A stretch of 64,000 bases of DNA. Origin: Actinomarina sp002308095 (GTDB lineage: Bacteria; Actinomycetota; Acidimicrobiia; Actinomarinales; Actinomarinaceae). Location of the stretch: positions 806,001 to 870,000 of the forward strand of contig JBJKUL010000001.1 in assembly GCA_045563135.1 (NCBI GenBank), read 5' to 3'. Within the stretch, counting starts at the first letter, position 1. Every line of letters begins with the position of its first letter. Shown piece after piece: positions 41,982 to 51,535 of this stretch. The position numbers and the translations under genes were made by a program. The notes beneath the pieces are model-generated. The model was not told where the DNA came from. It made no database searches and saw only the letters and a list, made by a program, of their open reading frames with translations.

Positions 41982-44495
41982 TTATCCGTGACATTTTTTA
42001 TATTTCTTTCCCGATCCACATGGACAAGGGTCATTTCTTCCAATCTTACCAAAATCTTTGGAGTTTTTACTGTCTAATCCTGGTGATGACGTACGAACAT
42101 TTTTTGACTCAGTCTGTGTTTGGTTCATGCCATCAAAATTTAATAGCAATCTGACTACAGAAGACTTTACGCTAAAAATTAGCTCTTCAAACAAATCATA
42201 TCCTTCTTTCTGATACTCCACTAAAGGATCTCTCTGTCCCATTGCTCTTAGGCCAATACCGGATCTTAAGTAATCCATTTCACTCAAGTGATTTTTCCAT
42301 GTTTGGTCAATAAAAGAAAGGGCTGCTGCTCTTCCCAAATTCCAGAAATTTAAGCTATCTTTTTGTTCATTTTTATAAAACAAGTTTTCAAAATTTTGTC
42401 CAATGTTTAAAGTGTCATCGATTTTAGTGTCCAGGAGTACTTCTTTTTTCTTCTCTTCACTCAAGAGTTCATTAAGTTCATCATTAACTAAATTTTCAAA
42501 ATCCTCCAAAGATTCGTAGGTTTTTTTAAATGATTCAATATTTTGTGATACATCTTCTTTGATATCTTCGAACCAGTCTTTAAGCAAATCTGAAATATCT
42601 TCAGAAATTAGTAAGTTTCTTCTCCATTTGTATATCACTTCTCTCTGCTGATTTAAAACTTGATCAAATTTAAGAACATTTTTTCTAATCTCAAAGTTCA
42701 ACGATTCAACTTGTGCTTGTGCTCTTTCAATACTTTTAGTCACCATGTTCTGCTCAATTCTTTCTTCGTCGGGTAAATTTAATTTATCCATGATTGACTG
42801 AATTCTTTCACCTTGAAATCTTCGCATTAAATCATCTTCTAGTGAAATATAAAATCTTGACTCACCCGGATCGCCCTGTCTTCCTGACCTACCTCTTAAC
42901 TGATTGTCAATCCTTCGAGATTCATGTCTTTCAGTTCCCAAAACATAAAGCCCTCCAAGTTCTAGTACTTTTTTCTTTTCTTCAACGGTTTGTTTTTCAT
43001 ACTCAATAGTTTTATTTTTTATAAAATTGTCATCTTCAAGCTTATTCTCATTATTCGCAGTTAGTAATGCCATTTCTTCAGGATTTCCACCTAATTTAAT
43101 GTCAACACCTCTACCTGCCATATTTGTTGCAACAGTCACAGCACCTAATCTCCCTGCTTGTGCAACTATAGATGCTTCTTGTTCATGATTTTTAGCATTC
43201 AATACTGAGTGTTTAATACCCTTATTAGTTAGTGCTTTTGACAACTCTTCGGAAGATTCAACAGAAACTGTTCCAAGTAGTACAGGTTGTCCATTTTTAT
43301 TTCTTGCATCTATATCTTGAATAACAGCATTTATTTTTGCTTGCCTTGTTTTGTATACAGCATCTTGTTTATCATCTCTTGCTACCGGTACGTTTGTTGG
43401 GATATCAACTACTTCTAAATTGTAAATTTGAATTAACTCATCTTCTTCTGTTTTAGCAGTACCAGTCATGCCCGAAAGGTTTTCGTACATTCTAAAGTAA
43501 TTTTGATATGTTATTGAAGCTAAGGTTTGATTTTCATCCTGAATCTTAAGACCCTCTTTAGCCTCTAAAGCTTGGTGAAGTCCATCGGAATACCTTCTTC
43601 CCTCAAGCACTCTTCCTGTAAACTCATCAACAATTTTAAGTTGACCATCAGAAACTATATAATCTACATCTTTTAAGTAGATTGCTTTTGCTCTGAGCGA
43701 GGCTGTAAGGTAATGTATAAAGTTTGTTTCTGTATGTTCATAGAGGTTATTAACACCTAATTGTTTTTCAACTAGCTCTATTCCAGCCTCTGTAGGGTGA
43801 ATTTGTTTTTTGCTTTCCTCTATTTCATAATGTATGTCTTCCTTCATTCCCTTAACTAATTTAGAAAACTGGAGATACCACTTTGTGGACTCATCTACAC
43901 GACCAGAAATAATAAGTGGGGTTCTAGCTTCGTCAACTAATATTGAGTCGACTTCATCGATTACAGAGTAAAACAAATCTCCCTGAGTAAGCTGTTCCTT
44001 TGTTTGGGCCATGTTGTCTCTTAGGTAGTCGAAACCAAATTCATTATTTGTTCCATAAGTAATATCTTTTCTGTAAGCAGCTTTTTTTTCTTCATACTCT
44101 TGGTTTGCATATATGAGTCCCACTTCTAAGCCCAGAAAGTTGTAGATCGGACTCATCCATTCAGCATCTCTTTTAGCTAAATAATCATTTACAGTTACAA
44201 CGTGTACACCCTTTCCGTAAAGTGCCCTTAAGGCAATTGGTAATGTTGAAACTAGAGTTTTTCCTTCACCAGTTTTCATTTCAGCAATCTTATTACGTAA
44301 AAGAACCATTCCTCCAAAAAGCTGGACATCGTAATGTCTCTGTCCTAAAGTTCTTTTTGCAGCTTCTCGAACAAGTGCAAAGGCATCTATTTCTAGTGAA
44401 TAAACATCTTCACTATTCGTTCTTTGTTTTATTTCCTGAAACCGATTTTTTATATCTTCATCAGACAACTTTTCAAGCTCTATCTTCTTGAGCAT
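41982..44495 (-). CDS. secA: Preprotein translocase ATPase SecA
   Basis: Motor of the Sec export pathway. Walker A EMKTGEGKTLVST, DEVDSILVDEARTPLIISG, the GTAKTEEDE helicase-type motif, NMAGRGVDIKLGG, and RGRSGRQGDPG are present. The C-terminus has the zinc-binding tail DPCPCGSGKKYKKCHG. The frame shown begins at ATG 44495 with no good ribosome binding site and gives 837 residues. The normal SecA N-terminus is missing from it and is encoded in the preceding frame (44473-44574), joined by a +1 shift at GCT-TGA. Either the gene is frameshifted (programmed, mutated or mis-sequenced), or it uses the internal ATG and lacks its first helix. Confidence 0.95.
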   Translation of the reverse strand: MLKKIELEKLSDEDIKNRFQEIKQRTNSEDVYSLEIDAFALVREAAKRTLGQRHYDVQLFGGMVLLRNKIAEMKTGEGKTLVSTLPIALRALYGKGVHVVTVNDYLAKRDAEWMSPIYNFLGLEVGLIYANQEYEEKKAAYRKDITYGTNNEFGFDYLRDNMAQTKEQLTQGDLFYSVIDEVDSILVDEARTPLIISGRVDESTKWYLQFSKLVKGMKEDIHYEIEESKKQIHPTEAGIELVEKQLGVNNLYEHTETNFIHYLTASLRAKAIYLKDVDYIVSDGQLKIVDEFTGRVLEGRRYSDGLHQALEAKEGLKIQDENQTLASITYQNYFRMYENLSGMTGTAKTEEDELIQIYNLEVVDIPTNVPVARDDKQDAVYKTRQAKINAVIQDIDARNKNGQPVLLGTVSVESSEELSKALTNKGIKHSVLNAKNHEQEASIVAQAGRLGAVTVATNMAGRGVDIKLGGNPEEMALLTANNENKLEDDNFIKNKTIEYEKQTVEEKKKVLELGGLYVLGTERHESRRIDNQLRGRSGRQGDPGESRFYISLEDDLMRRFQGERIQSIMDKLNLPDEERIEQNMVTKSIERAQAQVESLNFEIRKNVLKFDQVLNQQREVIYKWRRNLLISEDISDLLKDWFEDIKEDVSQNIESFKKTYESLEDFENLVNDELNELLSEEKKKEVLLDTKIDDTLNIGQNFENLFYKNEQKDSLNFWNLGRAAALSFIDQTWKNHLSEMDYLRSGIGLRAMGQRDPLVEYQKEGYDLFEELIFSVKSSVVRLLLNFDGMNQTQTESKNVRTSSPGLDSKNSKDFGKIGRNDPCPCGSGKKYKKCHG

Positions 44496-44574
44496 TGATC
44501 AGTTCAACTTTTTTATTTAGCTCGGTAGCAAGTTTTCCACTTCCTACAGATAAGACTTTTTTAAAGATACTCAA
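44473..44574 (-). other. Out-of-frame N-terminal segment of secA
   Basis: From TTG 44574, three bases after the ahcY stop codon begins, the frame reads MSIFKKVLSVGSGKLATELN then KKVELINAQEDRA and TGA (44475-44473). LINAQEDRA joined to EKLSDEDI in the secA frame aligns without gap to E. coli SecA IINAMEPEM-EKLSDEEL, so homology crosses the frame border exactly. Moving on one base after GCT restores the frame. Confidence 0.8.
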
Positions 44575-44576
44575 AT

Positions 44577-45821
44577 TTAGCTTGTGCCATGCTCCCAGGA
44601 GTCAAGATAGTCAATTTGCTCTTTAGTGAGTATTTCTAACTCTCCACCCATAAGTTCTAATTTAGTTGCAGCAATTTTAAGATCTACTTCACTTGGTAAG
44701 GTATAAACTTTCGGCTCTAACTCTTTATAGTTATCTTTAATCCATTCAGCTGCAAGAGCCTGGTTTGCAAAAGACATATCCATTACTGATGCTGGATGGC
44801 CGGTTGCAGCAGCTAAGTTCACCAATCTTCCCTCTGCTAATATTAAAATTTCTTTCCCGTTGTACTTGTAGCTTTCAACATGTTCTCTTACTCTATCAAC
44901 TTGTGAGCTATGCTCTTTTAGTGCTGATAAATTAATTTCAACATCGAAATGGCCAGCATTAGCTAAAGCTACCCCATCCTTCATAACATCAAAATGTTGC
45001 TTATCTAATGCATGCATGTTGCCAGTTACTGAAACAATTACATCAGCAATTTTAGCTGCATTTATACTTGTCTTGACCTCATAACCATGCATTAATGCCT
45101 CTAAAGCTCTTACTGAATTTGGTTCAACAACTGTTACCTTTGCTCCCATACCATAAGCTCTTTCAGCTACACCCTTGCCGCAATCGCCAAATCCAATTAC
45201 TACAACGTTTAAACCAGCTATTAAAAGATCAGTAGCTCTCACCACTCCATCCATTGCACTTTGACCAGTTCCAAACCTGTTGTCAAAAAGATGTTTTGTA
45301 TCTGAGTCATTAACAGCAACAACAGGGAATCTAAGTTTATTATTTTTCTCCATAGATTTTAATCTAATAACTCCTGTTGTGGTTTCCTCCATCGAACCCA
45401 TTACTGGTAAATCAGATCTATCTGTATGTAGCAATGAAACTAAATCTGCACCATCATCCATGGTTATATCAGGTTTAGTGTCTAGTACAGCATTTAAATG
45501 TGTAAAAAACTCATCATTAGAAACTCCATGAATTGCATGAACCTCAACATCATTTTCTGCAAGATATGCAGCTACAGAGTCTTTTGTTGAAAGGGGGTTT
45601 GAGGCACACAATGCTACATTTGCACCGGCAGCCTTAAGAGTTAGCATTAAATTTGCAGTTTCCTTTGTTACGTGCATGCAAGCTCCAATATTTAAACCAT
45701 CTAAAGGTTTATTTTGAGAGAACTCAGTTTTTATATCTTCAAGTACTTTCATTTGTCTTGCGGCCCAATCGACTTCTTGATTTCCTTCATGAGCTAATTT
45801 TGAGTCTTTTATAGATGACAT
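44577..45821 (-). CDS. ahcY: Adenosylhomocysteinase
   Basis: Hydrolyses S-adenosylhomocysteine to homocysteine and adenosine after methyl transfer. NAD-dependent: VVIGFGDCGKGVAERAYGMGA is the dinucleotide-binding motif (about residues 210-230). CASNPLSTKDSVAAYL, DDGADLVSLLH, EETTTGVIRLKSM and the AEGRLVNLAAATGHPASVMDMSFANQALA block (in parts) are all classic. At 414 residues it is slightly shorter than many homologues. It lies 2 bases downstream of the PGI/PMI gene and leads directly into secA. Confidence 0.97.
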   Translation of the reverse strand: MSSIKDSKLAHEGNQEVDWAARQMKVLEDIKTEFSQNKPLDGLNIGACMHVTKETANLMLTLKAAGANVALCASNPLSTKDSVAAYLAENDVEVHAIHGVSNDEFFTHLNAVLDTKPDITMDDGADLVSLLHTDRSDLPVMGSMEETTTGVIRLKSMEKNNKLRFPVVAVNDSDTKHLFDNRFGTGQSAMDGVVRATDLLIAGLNVVVIGFGDCGKGVAERAYGMGAKVTVVEPNSVRALEALMHGYEVKTSINAAKIADVIVSVTGNMHALDKQHFDVMKDGVALANAGHFDVEINLSALKEHSSQVDRVREHVESYKYNGKEILILAEGRLVNLAAATGHPASVMDMSFANQALAAEWIKDNYKELEPKVYTLPSEVDLKIAATKLELMGGELEILTKEQIDYLDSWEHGTS

Positions 45822-45823
45822 AT

Positions 45824-46819
45824 TTATCCCTCCAGTAATTTTTTTAGTTCTTCTATAGTATCTATATCCTCTGGCACCATATTTAAATATTTTGCTAAGT
45901 GGATACTTATCAAATCTCCTAGTAATACTAGTTCCATTAAAATTTTTAACTTATCATTTTGTTCTTTTGGATATATGTTGAGAATTTTTACTTTTTCTCC
46001 CAATAATTTCTCTGTTAACTCAAATCTTTTTTTTATTTGAGGATGTTCGTAAGGACTTCGTAAAAAAATAATAATAAAATTTTCTCGAGTACCATCTTCA
46101 TCTGCCTGCCAAGAAAGAATTTCGTTGTGGTGTACTTCTGGCATGGAACCAATGAATGCTTTTGCTTTTGCATTTTCATTGATTTGAGTTTTCCATCTTG
46201 AGCTAACTAGTTCAGTCAAACCTGTGCCACCATAAATTACGCAGGTTTTATTTTTAATATCTTTTGCAAATGCATTTGCAAGGTTTTCAATATCAGACTT
46301 TTCAGCATCTTTGAGTAGATTGTTTAAGTACACCCCTGATTCTTTAAGTTGAGATGTGTAGTCTGTTTTTTCGTTATTGTCTAAAAATATACACACTGCT
46401 TGAGCTAGATATCCAAATGCTGCTCTTGGTTGGAGTCCTGAAGGTATTTGTATATATTGCTTATTATTGTCTTTAGCTAACTCAATTAACTTCCCTCCAC
46501 TGGAGATGACAGCAAAATCAAAACCGTTATTTATTGCTTCATTCAATCCTGAAATGGTCTCTTCTGTGTTCCCAGAATAAGAAATAAATAAGCAGAATGG
46601 TTTTTTAGATATTAAGTGTGTTGGAATGGAGTAGTTTTTTACTACATTTATTTCAGTTGAAGAAGCTAAGTTGGAGAGAAGTTTTAGCACATCTCCTGAG
46701 ACTCCAGAACCACCCATACCCATTATTAAGAGTGAGTCATAAGAAATTAAATTTATTTCATCTGACGTATGAAGTTCTTCCTGAACCTGATTACCTAATT
46801 CGTAAGCTATATTTGTCAT
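45824..46819 (-). CDS. Bifunctional phosphoglucose/phosphomannose isomerase-like SIS protein
   Basis: A 331-residue protein with two SIS domains. LLIMGMGGSGVSGDVLKLL (residues about 29-47), FISYSGNTEETISGLNEA with the serine/threonine phosphate site, and PEVHHNEILSWQ with the histidine for ring opening match the archaeal/actinobacterial PGI/PMI family. It interconverts fructose 6-phosphate with glucose 6-phosphate or mannose 6-phosphate. Placed directly after the phosphomannomutase gene (one-base junction), so a supply of mannose sugars for envelope glycans is the likely role. Confidence 0.9.
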   Translation of the reverse strand: MTNIAYELGNQVQEELHTSDEINLISYDSLLIMGMGGSGVSGDVLKLLSNLASSTEINVVKNYSIPTHLISKKPFCLFISYSGNTEETISGLNEAINNGFDFAVISSGGKLIELAKDNNKQYIQIPSGLQPRAAFGYLAQAVCIFLDNNEKTDYTSQLKESGVYLNNLLKDAEKSDIENLANAFAKDIKNKTCVIYGGTGLTELVSSRWKTQINENAKAKAFIGSMPEVHHNEILSWQADEDGTRENFIIIFLRSPYEHPQIKKRFELTEKLLGEKVKILNIYPKEQNDKLKILMELVLLGDLISIHLAKYLNMVPEDIDTIEELKKLLEG

Positions 46820-48160
46820 TATCTTTCTATTATATTTCTTATTTTATTTACTAGTTCATTGAGAATTTCAATATTTTTAGCTTCTGCGTTAAGTCTTAAT
46901 TTCGGCTCTGTATTTGAACCTCTTATATTAAACCAGTAATCATCTTCGAAATAAGATATCCCATCAAGGGTGTCGAATTCTTTTTCAAAACTATTTTGAA
47001 CTATTGCAGATGCTTTCATCGACATTTTTGACATTGAAGTTAATTTCACCTGAAGATGGAAAAAAACTATAGCTTGAAATCAACTCTGATGGTGTCTGAT
47101 TTTTTTCGGACAGTATTTGTAAAAATATTAAAAGGGTAACTATGCCAGAATCTGCATAGAAGTTTTCTCTCAAATAAAAATGTGCACTGTGCTCGCCACC
47201 AAAATCAGCATCTTCATCACGCATTATTTGCTTAATATAAGAATGTCCAACTTTAGACCTAATCAAGTTAACACCTTTTTTGTTCAAATAACCTGTAACT
47301 GAAGGTGGGACATTGACATTATGAACTACTTTTATTTCCCCTCTTTTGGCCAGAAGCCAATCAGAAATTATTGCGGTCATAATACTTCCTGAAATTATAT
47401 TTCCTTTATCATCAGAAAAGACTGCCCTGTCGGCATCTCCATCAAATGCAACCCCAAATTGATAATTTTTTTCAAGGACAAGATTTACGAGCTCTTCTAA
47501 ATTTTTAGGATTTGATGGGTCTGCTGGGTGGTTTGGAAATGTTCCATCTACATCCATATATATCCCCTCATAATTAAGGCCGTATTTAGAAGACAGACTA
47601 TCAATAACTGACCCAATAGCCCCATTGCCACCATCAATTGCAAATTTGATTGAACTATTGATATGTTCAGGATTAACGATTTCTTTTAAATGGTTGATAT
47701 AGATATCAGTTACATCTTCTTTTTTCGATTCTGTTAACACAAGAGGTAGTGCATAGTTTTTAGATGCTAATTTTTTAATCTCAAGCAGACCAGATTCGAC
47801 ACCTATTGGAGACGCACCCCTATTGCAAAATTTAAACCCATTCCACTCTTTAGGATTATGAGATGCTGTAATAATCATTCCAGGTAGATCCAGTAATCCA
47901 GATAGTGAGTATACGACATCTGTAGGGACCGTACCGATATAGTGAACATCTTTATTCCTGCTTTTTATCCCTGTAGCTACTGCATTAAAAATTTCAAGAT
48001 TTGAAGTTCTTCCATCATGGCCGACAATTATTTTTTCACTTTGAACAAATTCACTGAAAGCAACTCCAATGTTGTAGGCAGTTTCCAGCGTAAGTGTATC
48101 GCCATATATACCTCTTACGTCATAAGCCTTAAATATTAAATCTAGTTTATTTTGATTCAC
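46819..48160 (-). CDS. manB: Phosphomannomutase/phosphoglucomutase, frame-broken near 47008
   Basis: An alpha-D-phosphohexomutase. The GTG at 48160 gives the normal start (VNQNKLDLIFKAYDVRGIYG). The phosphoserine loop GMIITASHNPKEWNGFKFC, the metal loop FAFDGDADR-type VAFDGDADRAVFSD and FGGEHSAHFY are in the first frame, which ends at a stop at 46991 after SSGEINFNVKNVDESI. The fourth domain (DTLDGISYFEDDYWFNIRGSNTEPKLRLNAEA) continues in another frame (46819-47049). Skipping one T after ATC near 47008 joins them into a normal mutase of about 446 residues. Without that shift the phosphate-binding domain is lost. Mutation or sequencing error is more likely than programmed shifting, because no special signal is seen. 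Confidence 0.88.
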
Positions 48161-48181
48161 TATTAAGTTATTGTACTGATT

Positions 48182-48916
48182 ATGAGTGGCAAGTTTACTG
48201 TTAAAAACTTTTCTGTTGTAGTTCCAGTGCATAATGAAGAAGAAATAATTCTACAATCTGCTGCACAAATTTATGATATTTGCAGGAGAAAGCAACTCGA
48301 TTTTGAAATAATTTTCGTAGAAAATGGTTCAATAGATGATACTTTATCAATAATTGATAAATTTACTTCTAAACATAAAGAATGTCGAGTAATTAGTTTA
48401 GATATAGCAAATTATGGGAATGCTTTGAAACAGGGATTTCTAAAAGCCGTTAATGATATAGTAATTTCTTTTGATATAGATTATTTTTCCGAGGACTTTC
48501 TTGAGGAAGCTCTGCTACTTGATGAAGCATACTCTGCAATAACTGCCTCTAAAAGGCTTAATAAATCTAGTGATGGAAGAAGATTAATCCGAAGGATAGC
48601 AACACAAACTTTTGTTAGTATTTTAAAATTACTTTTTCAGACCAACCTATCAGACACACACGGAATGAAAGCTGTAAGAAATACTTTCATAAGAAAAGAG
48701 GTTAATAATGTTGTTTCAACCCAAGACCTATTTGATACTGAACTACTTATAAGAATTGAAAAAAGTGGGGAAAGGATTCTTGAGATTCCAGCAGTAATAA
48801 ACGAAATCAGACCTAGTGTATCCGTTATTTATAAGAGAATACCTAGAACCATAAAGAGCTTAATAAAATTAAGAATTCAACTCTCTAAAGAGTCTTTAAA
48901 TACAAAAAATTTATAA
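48182..48916 (+). CDS. Family 2 glycosyltransferase (dolichol-phosphate-mannose-synthase-like)
   Basis: 244 residues with a GT-A fold start: FSVVVPVHNEEEIILQSAAQIYD, FEIIFVENGSIDDTLSIID and the VISFDIDYFSE acid motif in the DxD place. KRLNKSSDGRRLIRR follows. No C-terminal membrane helices. Likely moves a sugar, perhaps mannose, from a nucleotide sugar to a lipid phosphate or envelope glycan; this fits with the nearby mutase, isomerase and nucleotidyltransferase genes. It is divergent from manB with 21 bases between, and its last 40 bases overlap the convergent GtrA gene. Confidence 0.9.
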   Translation: MSGKFTVKNFSVVVPVHNEEEIILQSAAQIYDICRRKQLDFEIIFVENGSIDDTLSIIDKFTSKHKECRVISLDIANYGNALKQGFLKAVNDIVISFDIDYFSEDFLEEALLLDEAYSAITASKRLNKSSDGRRLIRRIATQTFVSILKLLFQTNLSDTHGMKAVRNTFIRKEVNNVVSTQDLFDTELLIRIEKSGERILEIPAVINEIRPSVSVIYKRIPRTIKSLIKLRIQLSKESLNTKNL

Positions 48917-49356
48917 ATTATATATTTTATTGGCAGGATAATGCTTGCTATTAATACTGTCGCAACTAAAAACTGTAATTCATTTTCTTGGACTTCTGGC
49001 CTGTATAGATCGATAACAAACCAAATAAGTAGTGGGACTACTAAATTAATTAAATTAGTCAGGGTAAAGTTAAAAAATTCTTTTAAATTTCCTTTTGTTG
49101 AAGACAGTTTAAAAATTATCTTTCTTGATAAGAAATAGGAAATAATTACACCTATTGAGAAAGACCCAATATTTGTAAGATAAGTTCTTAAAGGTATTTC
49201 AATAGTCTCAAAAATAAAGAATTGAAATATATAGTTCAAAATTAAACCAATTACAAGATTTACAGCTCCAACCATATATGTTCTAAATAACTGTGCTAAC
49301 GAGCTATCTCCCGTAACCAATGGATTATTTTTTATATATTCTAAAACTTTATTCAT
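48877..49356 (-). CDS. GtrA-family membrane protein
   Basis: 159 residues with four predicted membrane helices and the GtrA-like pattern FRTYMVGAVNLVIGLILNYIFQFFIF, LTNIGSFSIGVIISYFLSRKIIFKLSS. GtrA proteins are thought to help flip or supply polyprenyl-linked sugars for surface glycosylation. Its start overlaps the preceding glycosyltransferase-like membrane gene by 8 bases (same operon), and its 3' end overlaps the convergent GT2 gene by 40 bases. Confidence 0.88.
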   Translation of the reverse strand: MNKVLEYIKNNPLVTGDSSLAQLFRTYMVGAVNLVIGLILNYIFQFFIFETIEIPLRTYLTNIGSFSIGVIISYFLSRKIIFKLSSTKGNLKEFFNFTLTNLINLVVPLLIWFVIDLYRPEVQENELQFLVATVLIASIILPIKYIIYKFFVFKDSLES

Positions 49357-51535
49357 TTAGTTTCTTTCTTGCTGACAGGCTTATAAATAATAATAAAGAA
49401 AATAGTGCTACATAAAAGGAGAATGATTCTAACTTAGTTTTAACAAAGTTTATCTCAACATTTTCTGAATACGGTACAACAGCCATAAAAGAGGGGGAAA
49501 TGCGATAAGGACCTTCGCCATTAACAATCTCCCAGTTTGGGAAATATGAAATTTTAATCAGGTGCAACTCATTTGGCTTATCAGTTGAAAATTTGATCTT
49601 ATCAGAAGTTACAGTCAAACCTGTAATACTTACTTCATCACTGATACTTTTTTTTAGTTGAGGACTTATGCTTGAAGTCTCAATTATTCTTTCAAAGCTT
49701 AGATTCTCAAAATTTTCATACGATTCTGTAAAAAAATTACTGTATGTGGTGTCTCTAAATAGAGAACTTAAGGTCCTGTCAAGATATGGTACTTTTTCGA
49801 ATTCAATAATCTCCTGGTTAACCAACTCGATCTTTTCTGAATCTATTTTAAAAACAGTGAAGGGTCCTGAAGAAAAAAGGTGAATTAATTTCGAACTTTC
49901 ATGAGCTTTTTTTGTAATAAGTTCGGTGTAGGATATGAAATAATCGACTCCTAAATCTAATAAATATTCCTCACCTTTCTCAAATTGATTATTGATATAC
50001 CTTAAGCCACCCACTGGATTTGATGGTCTTTCTGCCAATCCAGATACAGCTATAAAGTGAAATGGGGTTGTAATGCTTGAATCAAAATATAGCCCCTCCA
50101 TGCTTGAGTGATCTGTATATAAAGGTATAGTCATCAAAACCATAGGTGTACCATATTTATTTAAATCTGAATTCGGCTCCCACATTATTCTTCCTGGGGA
50201 AAGTTGATTAAGGTTTGAATAGAGGTTCTCAATATCACTCCACTGATCTTTATTCTCATACCCATTAAAGTTCCAACTTACCCAATAAGGCAAGAATGTT
50301 ATGGTGAAAATAATTAAACCTGCAGTGGTCAATTTAAAAATATCAGTTGATGAGGGTAAGAAATATAAGATACCAACTACAAACATAACAAGTAGTGGAT
50401 AAAGGAAGATTCTAAAACTCGATATATTCCATTTTTGAAAAAAGTTGAAAAAATATGCTATCAATAAAACAATGGTTATTACTTTAAGGGAAATACCGCC
50501 TTGTTCGTATTTAAAAATATTTTCAATTTGAGATTCAAATATTTTAAAAAATAAAACAATCACAGCTAGGTTGAGAAAACTTACAATTCGACCATTCCAT
50601 AATGCACCCTCTGGAACAAAAAAATATAGGATAATTGAGCTAAATAACATAAACCATTCAAAAAAAGATGTTTCTTTTCTCGAGTAAATCTCTTTGAAAT
50701 TGAAGAAGAAGATGAAAACTGAAGCCAACAGAAATGGAGTTATGTCACTTTTGATCAAATCAGCAAGTTTCGTATATGGTGTATAACTCATATTTGTCGT
50801 ATATTCTAGATTTGAAATCAGTGAAGTTAGAAATCTAGCTGATAAAAAAATAAAAACTAATACAGAAGAGCTTTTTTCAATTATGGTATTTTTTTCTTTT
50901 ATCCAATAATAAAAATATATTAATGAATAAATTAGAAAAGGAATTAAATGGCTTAAAAGGCTCATCGCTAAAAATAGAGCACTAATCACATGTTTGTTTT
51001 TATTTTCACTTTTAGAAATGTAAGCTATAGCTAAATTAGCAAAAGCAATTGAATATGTGAATGAAAACTGACCAGCTAGCGTCGAAGCAAGATTACCTCC
51101 GTAAATAGTGAATGATTCTGTAAGTACATATGTCAATCCCGCTACAAATCCTATAATGGCAAAATCAGATTGATTTTTTCTAAACAGTCGCTCAAATGAA
51201 TAAATTACTAAAATTATGGATCCAGTAACCATTAATTTAAAAGCTATTCCGTAGGGAAAAATCAAATCAAGAAAAAAAGTAAGTATTGCAGGGAATGGAA
51301 AATAGAAAAAATACAAAGGATAACCTGCAAACCAATCATTAGACCAGCCATTAAGTTGAAAATTAAGTGCAAAATTATCAATAAAGTACTTTATAGGAAC
51401 CACATGTGCACCCATATCTCCACCTGTAGGCATAGTGTTTAAAGAAATAAGATCTAATCTAAGAATTAAAATGGCAAGAAGATAAAAGTATAATTTTTGA
51501 AAACTGATCCTATTCATGTATTTAGATAATTTCAT
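49349..51535 (-). CDS. Large polytopic membrane protein, GT-C / PTPS-related type
   Basis: 728 residues with a run of about 12-14 predicted membrane helices (residues about 12-440), an extracellular domain (about 445-700) and a last helix at 703-722. The first loop has MPTGGDMGAHVVPIKYF, NDWFAGYPLYFFYFP and then FPAILTFFLDL, resembling the membrane proteins called 6-pyruvoyl-tetrahydropterin-synthase-related, which look like GT-C glycosyltransferases. The conserved Asp of GGDMGAH would be the catalytic residue. A sugar-transferring role at the outer membrane face fits with the GtrA partner. The specific family is a judgement by eye. Confidence 0.8.
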   Translation of the reverse strand: MKLSKYMNRISFQKLYFYLLAILILRLDLISLNTMPTGGDMGAHVVPIKYFIDNFALNFQLNGWSNDWFAGYPLYFFYFPFPAILTFFLDLIFPYGIAFKLMVTGSIILVIYSFERLFRKNQSDFAIIGFVAGLTYVLTESFTIYGGNLASTLAGQFSFTYSIAFANLAIAYISKSENKNKHVISALFLAMSLLSHLIPFLIYSLIYFYYWIKEKNTIIEKSSSVLVFIFLSARFLTSLISNLEYTTNMSYTPYTKLADLIKSDITPFLLASVFIFFFNFKEIYSRKETSFFEWFMLFSSIILYFFVPEGALWNGRIVSFLNLAVIVLFFKIFESQIENIFKYEQGGISLKVITIVLLIAYFFNFFQKWNISSFRIFLYPLLVMFVVGILYFLPSSTDIFKLTTAGLIIFTITFLPYWVSWNFNGYENKDQWSDIENLYSNLNQLSPGRIMWEPNSDLNKYGTPMVLMTIPLYTDHSSMEGLYFDSSITTPFHFIAVSGLAERPSNPVGGLRYINNQFEKGEEYLLDLGVDYFISYTELITKKAHESSKLIHLFSSGPFTVFKIDSEKIELVNQEIIEFEKVPYLDRTLSSLFRDTTYSNFFTESYENFENLSFERIIETSSISPQLKKSISDEVSITGLTVTSDKIKFSTDKPNELHLIKISYFPNWEIVNGEGPYRISPSFMAVVPYSENVEINFVKTKLESFSFYVALFSLLLFISLSARKKLNE

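Noticed and set aside
44473..44475. TGA in the secA N-terminal frame as selenocysteine
   Set aside because: That frame meets another TGA three codons later, while homology continues in the +1 frame, so a frame change and not Sec is needed.
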